NCBI GenBank assembly: GCA_046299415.1
Contig: JBKBII010000005.1
Coordinates: 124,001 to 188,000 of the forward strand
Reading direction: 5' to 3'
Origin: JBKBII01 sp046299415
GTDB taxonomy: Bacteria > Pseudomonadota > Gammaproteobacteria > Ectothiorhodospirales > Ectothiorhodospiraceae
Length of the DNA stretch: 64,000 nucleotides
The notes below the pieces were generated by a model. That model did no database searches and was not told where the DNA came from. It saw only the letters and a program-made list of their open reading frames with translations. Shown one piece after another: positions 55,585 through 64,000 of the stretch; within the stretch, counting starts at the first letter, position 1, and every line of letters starts with the position of its first letter. The translations under genes and the position numbers were made by a program.

Positions 55585-57294
55585 ATGAAAACGATCGCCG
55601 ACGCCTCGCCGCAAAACCCGCTCACCGATTCGCTCTCAGCGAATCCTGAGCCAAACGCCACGCTCACCCAAACGCCGCCGTACAAGTTTCTCCGCCCGGC
55701 CCCTCGAGGACGGCGGAGCCGACAGCCTGTCGGCCTCTACAGCGCCGCGCTGTGCATCGGCGTGATCGTCACCATGACTGCACTCAGCCTCAGCGGCTGC
55801 GCAAGCGGACCTCGCCCAAACGACGCGACGAGCATGCAATCAGCGTCACCGTGGTGGCGCGGCGACGCGAACGGATCGGAATCCGTAGACGCCTGGGTAC
55901 GCCTGAGCAAGCGCTTCAGCATGCCGCTACCCGCTCAATCCAGCGGGCAGGCACGCGTTCGCCAGCAAATCGAGTTCTATCGCAGCAACGCCAACATTCT
56001 CGCCGTCTCGCTCGCGCGCGCCGAACCCTGGGTCGAACATCTCCTCGATGAACTTGAACGTCGCGACCTCCCCGGCGAACTCTTCCTGGTCCCGATCGTT
56101 GAGTCTGGATTCGCGCCGGAGGCCACCAGCCCCAGTCGCGCCGCCGGGATCTGGCAATTCATGCCCGCGACGGGCGCTCATTTTGGGCTCAAACAAACCG
56201 CCGATTTCGATGGACGGCGCGATGTTTTCGCATCGACCGACGCCGCATTCGAATATCTCGAATCACTGCATGCGCGCTTCGACGACTGGGCGCTGGCACT
56301 CGCCGCGTACAACTTCGGGCAGGGTAATGTCGCCCGCGCGATCGAGGCAAATCAGCAAGCAGGGGCACCAACCGACTACTGGTCACTGCAGCTCTCCCCT
56401 GCGGCAATGAACTACGTGCCCAAAATCCTCGCCCTCCGGCACCTGATTGAAGCCCGCGAGCGGCACGGCATCGAACTCCCCAAGCCCCGCCCCGAGAATG
56501 CCGTGGTCGCAATGCCGATCGACGCACCAATCGATCTGCGGCGCGTGGCCACACTCACCGACACACCGCTCGAAAACCTACGCAACATCAACCCAGCGAC
56601 ACGCTCGACGATCCTGCGACCGTCACCCGGTGCCAAGCTCGCCCTACCTCGCAGTGCGCTCGCGGCGCTCAACGCCACAGCCGACACGAGCAACGATCTA
56701 GAATCCGCACGCGCAGCCTTGCGGGTCGCCAGCGTCGTCGCACCGGATCACAATAATTCAGCAGACACCTCGTCTCGCCCAGCGGCCGAATCACCGGTCG
56801 CGACCCGAGAAATCGCGGTCGTCGCTGGCGATACGTTGAGCGCGATCGCAAAACGCAACAACACCACTGTCGCCAGTCTCAAGCGCGACAACGCCCTGAC
56901 CTCCGACAACCTGCGCATCGGACAACGACTGACGATTCGCAACGGCGCGCCACAAGCGACTCGCCCAACGGCTCCCACGCCGCGCGACTATATCGTGCAA
57001 CCGGGCGACAGCCTGTGGAGTATCGCCGCGCGCCACGGCGTCGATCTCGGCGAACTCGGCGAGGTCAACGAACTCGCTCGTGGAGCCGTGCTCACCCCAG
57101 GCCAGCGACTCAAGCTGCCTGACGTCGCGTCGACAGAGCTCGTCACCGTCGTCTATCTCGTGCAGCCCGGCGACACCCTCAGCCGTGTCGCCCAACGTCA
57201 TGGCGTCAGCCTCGATGCTCTCCGGGAACACAACCATGTCCCCGGCGATCGCTTGCGCTCAGGTGAAACATTGATCATTCCTCGTCGCAGCTGA
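55585..57294 (+). CDS. mltD: membrane-bound lytic murein transglycosylase D (LysM-containing)
   Basis: Outer-membrane lipoprotein that cleaves peptidoglycan glycan strands with 1,6-anhydro ring formation. A hydrophobic stretch with lipobox LSLSGCAS (acylated Cys near residue 71) follows an unusually long n-region. The SLT domain carries the catalytic Glu in PIVESGFAPEATSPSRAAGI near 173 and the AAYNFGQGNVARAI motif near 240. Three LysM repeats follow: VVAGDTLSAIAKRNNTTVAS, IVQPGDSLWSIAARHGVDLG and LVQPGDTLSRVAQRHGVSLD. Length 569 versus 452 in E. coli. The ATG at 55585 is preferred to 55546, which overlaps the promoter. Confidence 0.95.
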   Translation: MKTIADASPQNPLTDSLSANPEPNATLTQTPPYKFLRPAPRGRRSRQPVGLYSAALCIGVIVTMTALSLSGCASGPRPNDATSMQSASPWWRGDANGSESVDAWVRLSKRFSMPLPAQSSGQARVRQQIEFYRSNANILAVSLARAEPWVEHLLDELERRDLPGELFLVPIVESGFAPEATSPSRAAGIWQFMPATGAHFGLKQTADFDGRRDVFASTDAAFEYLESLHARFDDWALALAAYNFGQGNVARAIEANQQAGAPTDYWSLQLSPAAMNYVPKILALRHLIEARERHGIELPKPRPENAVVAMPIDAPIDLRRVATLTDTPLENLRNINPATRSTILRPSPGAKLALPRSALAALNATADTSNDLESARAALRVASVVAPDHNNSADTSSRPAAESPVATREIAVVAGDTLSAIAKRNNTTVASLKRDNALTSDNLRIGQRLTIRNGAPQATRPTAPTPRDYIVQPGDSLWSIAARHGVDLGELGEVNELARGAVLTPGQRLKLPDVASTELVTVVYLVQPGDTLSRVAQRHGVSLDALREHNHVPGDRLRSGETLIIPRRS

Positions 57295-57929
57295 GTCACA
57301 CACCTCCGACGCAACAGAGCATCAGCCGCGTCCTAAACCCCTTTTTTGCCGCCGCGGCGCCACCTGACCCGCGAGCCGCGCGAGCTCACCACAAGGTCTC
57401 AAGAGCGGCCCGTGGTGCGCGCAGCGCGCCAGGCACGCAGTGCCACCCGCAACACCAAGAAAACGCAGAATAAAGCCGCAAGAGAACCGTGGCGCAAGAC
57501 ATCGAGAGCGAAGCGGCCCGAACATCGCCATTCGTCGTGCCGGGTAGCTAGCACCACGCAACATAGCAATTCGCCCACGCAGCCATTGACTTAACGTTTC
57601 CCAACAGGCTCGGCGTGCGCTAGATCGACACCTCGACAGACGTCGAAACCACACCCACCGTGAAAACCTCTTGAGATCCAACAGCCGGCGTCCACCGCGC
57701 TAGGCGACTCAGAAGCGCTCCGATGACGCGTCGCAAAGACCCGACGCACACACCGTGGGCCACCGACCTCATCGTCATTCCAGCTCAGCGCTCTGAGCCC
57801 AGCTTGGCTGCTGCTCCACCCTCTGGCATCGACCCTCGCCGACACTGCAAACAGCGCAACACCCCGCTAATAGATCGACACTGCGGGTCATCCCCTCGAC
57901 GATCGAGTGGACGCGACGACATTTATCGA
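57295..57929. other. gene-free convergent interval between mltD and the GGDEF-EAL gene
   Basis: About 635 bp between two convergent genes. A six-T run at 57342-57347 follows mltD by some 45 bp, but no stable stem directly precedes it; it might still contribute to termination. No gene seen. Confidence 0.45.
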
Positions 57930-60900
57930 TCAGGGACCGCCTTTGCGGTCGACACCCTGATTGACCACGGCGTGACGAACCGCATCCATCGCCGCCCCAC
58001 CCGGTGCACAACCGCGGCGCTCCTCGGCCCAGACCGCCTCTTCCATCGGGTAGCCGAGCAGAAATCCCTGAAAGTTCCGGCAGCCCAATTCAGCCATGAA
58101 CATTAGTTCGCTACGATCTTCGATGCCTTCAGCCACGACTTCCAGATTGAGCGCGTTGGCCAGCCGCACGATCGTCGTCACCACGGACGCCCGTGCGTAG
58201 TCACGCGTTGCCTGCTGCACAAAGCTGCGATCGATTTTCAAGCCATACAGCGGCAATCGCGTCAGATACGACAGAGACGAGTAGCCAGTGCCGAAGTCGT
58301 CAAGCACCCAACGCACACCGAGATCAGCGATGCGCGCCATGCGACTGATGACTATCTCCGACTGATCCAGGAAAACCGACTCGGTCAACTCGATTCGCAA
58401 GTGACTCGATGGAAACTTGCCGCGATCGAGATGTGCGCGCAAGCGCGCCTCGAATGCATCGTCGCGGAGTTGAGCGGCACTCACGTTGATCGAGAGATAG
58501 TCGTTACGACACATCGGGTCTCGCGCCCAAGCCTCGAGTTTTTCGACCGCGGCATCCAAAACCCAAAAGCCCAGGTCAACGATTAAGCCCGAGCGTTCGG
58601 CCAAGGGAATGAATGCCGCAGGCGACAGCAATCCCCGTCGAGGATGATTCCAGCGAATCAGCGCTTCGGCACCGCTTACTCGCCCCTCGATTGAGCAGAT
58701 TTTCTGAAAGTACAGCGCCAGACCGCCTTCTCCATCGAGGGCTGCGCGTAAGTCATGCTCCAGTTCCACTCGCGTCGTCAGCGCCGCGTGCAGGCTGGCG
58801 TCAAAGTGACGCACACAGGCCCGACCAGCGCTTTTCGCCTTGTACATCGCAAGATCAGCGCGACGGAACAGCTCATCGACCGCCTGCACCTCGTCATCAC
58901 CGAGGCTCACATCATCAGGACCGAACATTGCGACCCCGATGCTGAGTGACTGGTTGATGCTGGGGACCGGCCTGTCCACTGGCACCAAGCGGACCTCCGT
59001 ACCTGGATCGCCCTCAGCAGTGTTGCTCGCGCCACCGGTCTCGCTAAACGAACCACCCGAGACGCCGTCGTCACCGCGCCTCGCCGCCAACAAGTGCGCG
59101 CCATTCACCGCAGTCAACAAGTCCTGCGCAATCCGTTCGGCGTGATGCGCGGCCTGCTCACGCTCACAGCCCAGATCCGACAACAGCACGACGAACTCAT
59201 CACCACCGAGCCGCGACACTGTGTCAGTTCGCCGCACACGACCCACGAGCACGTCGGCCAGGTTGCACAACATACGATCACCGACCGCGTGCCCGTGCAT
59301 ATCGTTGACGTCCTTGAAATGATCAAGATCAAGAAACAACACCGCGCTAAATGCCCCATGACGACGCGACTGCACGATCGTTTGCCACACACGATCACGC
59401 AACAGGCTGCGATTCGGCAGACCTGTCAACGCGTCGAAGAACGCCAAACGGCGAATTTGTTGCTCGGCCTTTCGCCGGCTCGAGATGTCCACCCAGGTTC
59501 CGATGACCCTCAGGTGGCCATCGTCACGGAATGACACGCCGCGCATGCGCACCCACTGTGGCGCGGCCCTCTCCGCCGAATGGCTCTGCGATTGATCGTT
59601 TGCCGTTGCCAGGCGCAGTTCACAGTCTTCTGCCCGACCGGGTGTCTGCGCGAGCCTTGCCAGAAACGCCACGACATCAGAACGATCTTCTGGGTCGATG
59701 CAGGCTATCAACGGTAGGCCACGCAACACCTCGTGACGCTGGCCCGCCATGCGCTCGAATGCCGGATTACAGACTCGGAGCCGTCCCTCAGCATCGAGCT
59801 CGAACAACCCCTCGGAGAGATGAGCGACGATGCGTTGCAGACGTCGCTCGGAAGCCGCCAGCTGCAGGGCGGCCTCACGCGCCTCAGTAACATCGAAAGT
59901 CATGCCGCGCACGACCTCGCGAAAAGCGCCCGCGTCGACCGACGATTCGTCCGCCATGCTGACACCCGCCCGCGCCGCGCCTTGACCATGCCCAAGCCAT
60001 TCGACCGCATCGGGATGACGTTCGCCGCGATGACGATCCGCAAAAACTTCGGAAAACCGAGTGTACTCATCAACCGATTGAGCAATGGTCGAGAACTGAT
60101 CACGCAGCCAACGTCGCGGGACCGCCGGATCAGGCTGCCAACGATACTCGACCGCGCTGGCGGGTACGATGTCCGTCCAAGCCTTGCGTACATGCTCGCG
60201 ATCCTCCGGCACCACGCCCTCGAGTCGCTCCGAGATCGAGCACAGCCCAAACGCGGGGTCGCCGTTACAACAGCCGGAACCACCGCTGGTATCGCGAAGT
60301 TTCGCCGCGGACTTCGCTGAAACCCCAAACACACGCTGCACATCGCCGACAACGAAAAGCCAGTTGCCGCTGCGCGCATCGGCCTCCCACAGCACCGCGC
60401 CCACCTCGATTTGCATTGCGCGCAACCGCCCATGCGCGCGCGCCTCGTCGCGTACGGTACGTTCATACGCCACACGGGACGCTTCCAAAGCGCTTGCCGC
60501 ATAGTTAATGATTCGCTCCAAGCCGCTGATCTCGTCGCGCCCGCGGACAGATGTAGAGAAATCGAACTCACCGCGTTGAATGCGCAGCCCGGCATCGCAA
60601 AGACGATCCAGGCGACGCGTTGTCCAGCGCGCAAGCAACATCGCGCCGACAAGGCTCACAACGATCACCACCACCGCGATCGCAATCAATTCGAAAACCG
60701 CTCGCCGCGCCTGTTCGCGCAATGGCGTACTCGTAAAACCGAGCGTCATCGTGCCCAAAGTACGGCCGTCCACCGTGATCGTTTCTTCGATTAACACGTC
60801 GATCGACCCGGCGCCTGGGTCGCCCACCCGAACCAAAATCTGATCCAGTGCATCGCGTAACTCACCCGCAACGAAGACCTCCGACGAGGCTGAAATCACC

Positions 60901-61211
60901 ATCAGTTCCTCGAGCATGGCGACATCGCCAAAAATCAACCCGGGCACGACAGCGTTGCTCAACAACTCCGCGTGAGTCTCCGCCGCAGATTCGATCAAGC
61001 CCATCTGACCCGCAGACAGACGGTCGTGCGCTGTAAACGCCAGCGCCGCAGTCAAGATCAACAGCGAAACGAACAGCCCCAGAGCCACGCGTAGCGGAAA
61101 GCTTGCCCACCACGGAGTGTGGCAGCCCATGTCGCGTGGCTCGTCATCGCGCCCAACGTCCACCGACACAGGCGTCGGCGTCTCTCGAGGCTCGCGAGAA
61201 AGTCGGCTCAC
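57930..61211 (-). CDS. membrane-anchored PAS-GGDEF-EAL c-di-GMP signalling protein
   Basis: Bifunctional cyclic-di-GMP enzyme. Order over 1,093 residues: membrane helix (about 40-61), a periplasmic sensor region (62-170), second helix (172-195), HAMP-like linker (196-244), two PAS-like regions (about 264-445 and 454-579), GGDEF domain (587-800) and EAL domain (815-1070). The diguanylate cyclase motif RLGGDEFVVLL is intact, with an RRTD inhibitory site five residues before it. The phosphodiesterase motif EALIRW, DDFGTGYSSL, LKIDRSF and AEGIED residues are all present. A roughly 45-residue insertion interrupts the GGDEF domain (703-747). Start GTG 61211 overlaps the upstream PhnD-like gene by 4 nt; ATG 61130 is an alternative. 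Confidence 0.94.
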   Translation of the reverse strand: MSRLSREPRETPTPVSVDVGRDDEPRDMGCHTPWWASFPLRVALGLFVSLLILTAALAFTAHDRLSAGQMGLIESAAETHAELLSNAVVPGLIFGDVAMLEELMVISASSEVFVAGELRDALDQILVRVGDPGAGSIDVLIEETITVDGRTLGTMTLGFTSTPLREQARRAVFELIAIAVVVIVVSLVGAMLLARWTTRRLDRLCDAGLRIQRGEFDFSTSVRGRDEISGLERIINYAASALEASRVAYERTVRDEARAHGRLRAMQIEVGAVLWEADARSGNWLFVVGDVQRVFGVSAKSAAKLRDTSGGSGCCNGDPAFGLCSISERLEGVVPEDREHVRKAWTDIVPASAVEYRWQPDPAVPRRWLRDQFSTIAQSVDEYTRFSEVFADRHRGERHPDAVEWLGHGQGAARAGVSMADESSVDAGAFREVVRGMTFDVTEAREAALQLAASERRLQRIVAHLSEGLFELDAEGRLRVCNPAFERMAGQRHEVLRGLPLIACIDPEDRSDVVAFLARLAQTPGRAEDCELRLATANDQSQSHSAERAAPQWVRMRGVSFRDDGHLRVIGTWVDISSRRKAEQQIRRLAFFDALTGLPNRSLLRDRVWQTIVQSRRHGAFSAVLFLDLDHFKDVNDMHGHAVGDRMLCNLADVLVGRVRRTDTVSRLGGDEFVVLLSDLGCEREQAAHHAERIAQDLLTAVNGAHLLAARRGDDGVSGGSFSETGGASNTAEGDPGTEVRLVPVDRPVPSINQSLSIGVAMFGPDDVSLGDDEVQAVDELFRRADLAMYKAKSAGRACVRHFDASLHAALTTRVELEHDLRAALDGEGGLALYFQKICSIEGRVSGAEALIRWNHPRRGLLSPAAFIPLAERSGLIVDLGFWVLDAAVEKLEAWARDPMCRNDYLSINVSAAQLRDDAFEARLRAHLDRGKFPSSHLRIELTESVFLDQSEIVISRMARIADLGVRWVLDDFGTGYSSLSYLTRLPLYGLKIDRSFVQQATRDYARASVVTTIVRLANALNLEVVAEGIEDRSELMFMAELGCRNFQGFLLGYPMEEAVWAEERRGCAPGGAAMDAVRHAVVNQGVDRKGGP

Positions 61212-63094
61212 AACACCTCTCGCAATCGGTCGCCAACCATCCACGCCAATGCCACCGTTCCATCGACATGGTTGCGAAACGCAACATACGGCCGACTCAA
61301 CTGATCGTCTGGAATCCCAGCCGCCGGCATCGCGCGCTTGTTCTGTAAAGATTCTTTGAATACCGTCTCTTCGACGCCGCGATCGCCTCGAATCCGGGGC
61401 GCATGGTCGGCCACTGGCGCGCTTTCGCGACCCTGCAAAGTGCCATCCCAAAACTCGAGCCATGGCACCAGGTCGTAGAAGCGCTCGAACTCCCCGTCCG
61501 CAACATCGCGCCAAGCGGGGTAACCCAGTGCCTCACGTATCGCAGCGGCCGAGGGATCCTCGTGCAAACTGGTCATGCGCTGCTGAACGGCATCGCGTAC
61601 AGCCTCGGGCACCCGACGATGAGCCAAAATCACGGCGCTCGGAAACGCTTCGGAGCGCGCGACCAAACGGATCGGCTGACTCTCGCGCAGAGCCCGCGCA
61701 ACAACAAAGATCGAGACCCCCGCAACGTCAGCCCGACCAGAAACCACGGCGCTCACCGCTGCATTGTGGCTCGGCATGTCAATCCAGACGATTTCCGGCG
61801 GACGCCCTCCGCAGACTGGAATCAAGCGCTCTAGCGCGCGCTCAACCTGCGTCCGACCGACAACGTGAATTACGGCCTCCGACGGCGGCAACGCAATACG
61901 AATGCGCCACGTCGTTGCTGCATTGCCGTTGTCGGAATGCTCGTGCTCAACGAGCGGCGGCGATCGATCCAGCAGGATCTCGCCGCCAACAGCGCGCTCA
62001 TCCACGGGGCGAGCTGGCGAACCCGCAATTTCTGCTGCGCAAAACGCCTGCAACCAGTCGATCAGCCCATCGGCTTCGTCGTTGACCGGCGCGCCGCCAT
62101 CGTCGTGCTGGCGCACCGATCGTCCAGCAATCGCGTCCGCCGAAGCATCACCACCGGCCGACGGTGCGCGATCAGCTGCCACGATCCGTCGGTTGTCAGC
62201 AGGTTGCGCGACTGCGTCCACCGCATCCGTGCGGACAAGCCATCCCACCTGCAGAGGGGTTTCGAGAACCACCAACGGTACGTAGATTCCACTGCGGATG
62301 TAGTGCGCAGCGAAGTGCGGCGCGGTGTAAACGAAGTCGTAGCGCTGCTCGAGCAGGCGTGCGGTGTGTGTCGCGAAATTCGGCGACGACTCGATTGAAA
62401 AAGTACCGAAACCCAGTTCAGACCAATCCTCGGCCAGCGCCGCGAAACGCCGATGCAAAGCCACTGGACTCTCAAACGGCAGCAGTCCAAATAACCACCG
62501 AGAATCGCGAGAGTCCCCGACCTGCTCCAGCAGCATCTGCCCAACTTCAGCCTCAACGGTGGCAGCCGACTCGTGCCTGCCGGACACCTGTGCGACCAAC
62601 GCTCGTCCAGTCGCCGGGCCGGTCTCTGGTCTATGCGGTATCACACCCTCCAAGACTCCGGCCGTCGAAGGTTCCGACGCCGGCGTGGACATCGGTGCCG
62701 CCAAAAAACTGCTCATCGCGTTCTCAGCGTCAGAAACGAAAGACGCAGCCTCCGGCGGAGGCTTCAGGGCCGAAACTTCACCGCGCACGGTGATCGGCGG
62801 GCGAGACGATGCAAACGAACCCATCAAGCGCGATTCCATCATCGCTTCGACCTTGGCCGACTCGATCAGATGCTGAGGCGTCAGATCGATTTCTGCGACA
62901 AGCGCCCCCGCGACGGTATCGCTCGAGGGCCCCTCAGTAGGCGCTGGCGCATCGGCAGCAGCGGCACTAAGCGACAATGAAGCGAGACATGCGACCCAAC
63001 GAGCCCGAACGGCCAGGCGATTGAAAGCCATACCTGGAGACTCGCGCCCGGACGGCGACACGATGACGTCGTTTCGTCGCTGGAAGGTGACCAT
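61208..63094 (-). CDS. PhnD-like periplasmic substrate-binding protein coupled to a c-di-GMP enzyme
   Basis: Secreted type II binding protein of the PhnD/phosphonate-like family. A signal core (WVACLASLSLSAAAADA) lies near residues 33-49 from the ATG at 63094, which has gagg 5 nt upstream; the ATG at 63031 would give a shorter, more standard signal peptide. After a low-complexity stretch, lobe one begins LFGLLPFESPVALHRRFAAL near 202 and includes RYDFVYTAPHFAAHYIRSGI near 252. A roughly 100-residue insertion precedes lobe two (VWIDMPSHNAAVSAVVSGRA near 436). No ABC ATPase or permease is nearby. Its stop overlaps the GGDEF-EAL start as GTGA, so it more likely senses a ligand for that protein than feeds a transporter. 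Confidence 0.85.
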   Translation of the reverse strand: MVTFQRRNDVIVSPSGRESPGMAFNRLAVRARWVACLASLSLSAAAADAPAPTEGPSSDTVAGALVAEIDLTPQHLIESAKVEAMMESRLMGSFASSRPPITVRGEVSALKPPPEAASFVSDAENAMSSFLAAPMSTPASEPSTAGVLEGVIPHRPETGPATGRALVAQVSGRHESAATVEAEVGQMLLEQVGDSRDSRWLFGLLPFESPVALHRRFAALAEDWSELGFGTFSIESSPNFATHTARLLEQRYDFVYTAPHFAAHYIRSGIYVPLVVLETPLQVGWLVRTDAVDAVAQPADNRRIVAADRAPSAGGDASADAIAGRSVRQHDDGGAPVNDEADGLIDWLQAFCAAEIAGSPARPVDERAVGGEILLDRSPPLVEHEHSDNGNAATTWRIRIALPPSEAVIHVVGRTQVERALERLIPVCGGRPPEIVWIDMPSHNAAVSAVVSGRADVAGVSIFVVARALRESQPIRLVARSEAFPSAVILAHRRVPEAVRDAVQQRMTSLHEDPSAAAIREALGYPAWRDVADGEFERFYDLVPWLEFWDGTLQGRESAPVADHAPRIRGDRGVEETVFKESLQNKRAMPAAGIPDDQLSRPYVAFRNHVDGTVALAWMVGDRLREVL

Positions 63095-63279
63095 ATCTGC
63101 CTCGTCCCTTTTGCGAACCCATGACGCTGGCGCGACAAACCCAGGTTTCCGAGCACGGGTTGAAGCCGCACACTCAGTAACCGAAACGCGCCACGTCAGA
63201 ACCCACCGTTCGCCGTGAGCACTATCCGGCACTGCCCTTCGAAACGCCGAATCGAACGGCCTTCTCTAAACGCAGATCG

Positions 63280-63660
63280 TCAGCGCGAATTGATCGCGTA
63301 ACGCCCCGGCCCGGACAGCGCGACGGCAACGGCCGCGATAAAGAACATCCACTGCAACTCAATCGCCCAGCCACCCGTACGCGTCAATGCAAACACTTCG
63401 TTTGCATGCGCCAGACCGACTGCAAACACCATCGTCACAGCAATCAACATGGCTCCAATCCGACTATACAAACCCGAGATGACCAAAACAGGCGCCAAAA
63501 CCTCGCCAACATAAACACCATAAGCAAACCATGCTGGCAAACCGGCCTGAACCACCAATCCCTCGATACCGGCGATACCGTTGAATACCTTGTGAACACC
63601 GTGCATGAGGATCAGGACCCCCAACGACACGCGCAGTAACAGCTTCCCCACGTCGTCCAT
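63280..63660 (-). CDS. DoxX family inner-membrane protein
   Basis: A 126-residue membrane protein with four hydrophobic helices (LLLRVSLGVLILMHGVHKVF near residue 7, FAYGVYVGEVLAPVLVISGL near 45, MLIAVTMVFAVGLAHANEVF near 71 and IELQWMFFIAAVAVALSGPG near 99), the pattern of the DoxX/DoxD family. Some members associate with thiosulfate:quinone oxidoreductase or oxidative-stress proteins, but isolated family members have no known function. The ATG at 63660 has gaggag 7-8 nt upstream. It is 185 bp ahead of the PhnD-like gene on the same strand and may be co-transcribed. Confidence 0.9.
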   Translation of the reverse strand: MDDVGKLLLRVSLGVLILMHGVHKVFNGIAGIEGLVVQAGLPAWFAYGVYVGEVLAPVLVISGLYSRIGAMLIAVTMVFAVGLAHANEVFALTRTGGWAIELQWMFFIAAVAVALSGPGRYAINSR

Positions 63661-64000
63661 GTCTTGACTCCTCGACTTTTGACCCGACTCGTTTGAGTTC
63701 TAATTCAAGCACGAATTCGAGTAACACTCGATCGCGCGCGCAGGGGTTGAATTCACCCCATCGGACCCACCGCGACGGCAGTTGTAGCCACCAGAACGCT
63801 GTTTTGATCCTGACCAACCAAACTCCGGCAGGCCAACTCGTGGTACCACGTGATCCGCTGACCGGTTACCGCGTCCAGACGCCTTGATCGGCGCCCCCCT
63901 TTGAATGAACCGGCCCGGCGATGACCGACGACCCATCGATGTTGCAAGCGCTACACCGCGCTCAACGGAGCATGAGATCGTGCCCCGTCCGATCGCCGGC
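63661..64000. other. right edge of window, gene-free upstream of the DoxX gene
   Basis: 340 bp without a supportable gene. It includes AT-richer sequence near 63690-63735 with an imperfect inverted repeat (aattcaagcacgaatt), a possible promoter or operator site for the DoxX gene. No clear -35/-10 pair. Confidence 0.4.

Noticed and set aside
57930..58400. Plus-strand frames opposite the EAL domain
   Set aside because: Antisense to a well-conserved domain; no independent support.

Overview
The window is a stretch of bacterial chromosome from a GC-rich gammaproteobacterium. Two gene orders support this. The first is rpsF-rpsR, rlmB, rnr, tRNA-Leu, purA, hisZ, the yjeT-like gene (DUF2065), hflC-hflK, hflX, hfq, miaA, mutL, amidase, tsaE, nnr and queG, the classical gammaproteobacterial arrangement. 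The second is tldD/pmbA, a nitrilase-like gene, yhdP, rng, rnfH, ratA and smpB, followed by dnaQ-rnhA-yafS-mltD. The presence of hisZ, the absence of priB between rpsF and rpsR, and a sodium symporter between ratA and smpB argue against enterics and fit a non-enteric lineage (Chromatiales or Ectothiorhodospirales-like). I cannot name a genus. No insertion sequence, prophage, CRISPR array or rRNA was seen.

Layout. 1-5.9 kb: ribosomal proteins S18 and S6, 23S rRNA 2'-O-methyltransferase RlmB and RNase R. 6.67 kb: tRNA-Leu(CAG) on the plus strand with a near-consensus promoter. 7.6-24.6 kb, all minus strand: purA, hisZ, HflK/HflC, a secreted protein of unknown function, HflX, Hfq, MiaA, MutL, cell-wall amidase and TsaE. 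25-29.3 kb: Nnr (minus) and QueG (plus). 29.5-33.8 kb: an ATP-grasp/alpha-E pair, a small hypothetical gene and a PmtA-like phospholipid methyltransferase. 35-50.2 kb: a long co-directional minus-strand series of symporter, ratA, rnfH, rng, a giant yhdP, a nitrilase-family amidase, tldD, a small unknown gene and pmbA. 50.8-57.3 kb: smpB, dnaQ, rnhA, an inflated yafS-like methyltransferase gene and mltD. 57.9-63.7 kb: a PhnD-like periplasmic binding protein overlapping a membrane PAS-GGDEF-EAL c-di-GMP protein, preceded by a DoxX-family membrane protein.

Two genome-wide traits stand out. Many housekeeping proteins carry long low-complexity, Ala/Gly/Ser/Asp-rich insertions or extensions (YhdP, Nnr, QueG, MutL, TsaE, YafS-like, RlmB, amidase, PhnD-like, the GGDEF domain). 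Gene-free gaps are also frequent and long: intervals over 300 bp sum to about 11-12 kb of the 64 kb by my own coordinates. Nothing recognisable fills most of these gaps.

The best candidates for undescribed biology are the overlapping PhnD-like/GGDEF-EAL pair as a ligand-controlled c-di-GMP switch, the 86-residue protein translationally coupled to pmbA in the TldD/TldE protease locus, and the roughly 2,100-residue YhdP. Many starts are ambiguous because ATG, GTG and TTG compete in long open frames. The choice made and the reason are given per gene.
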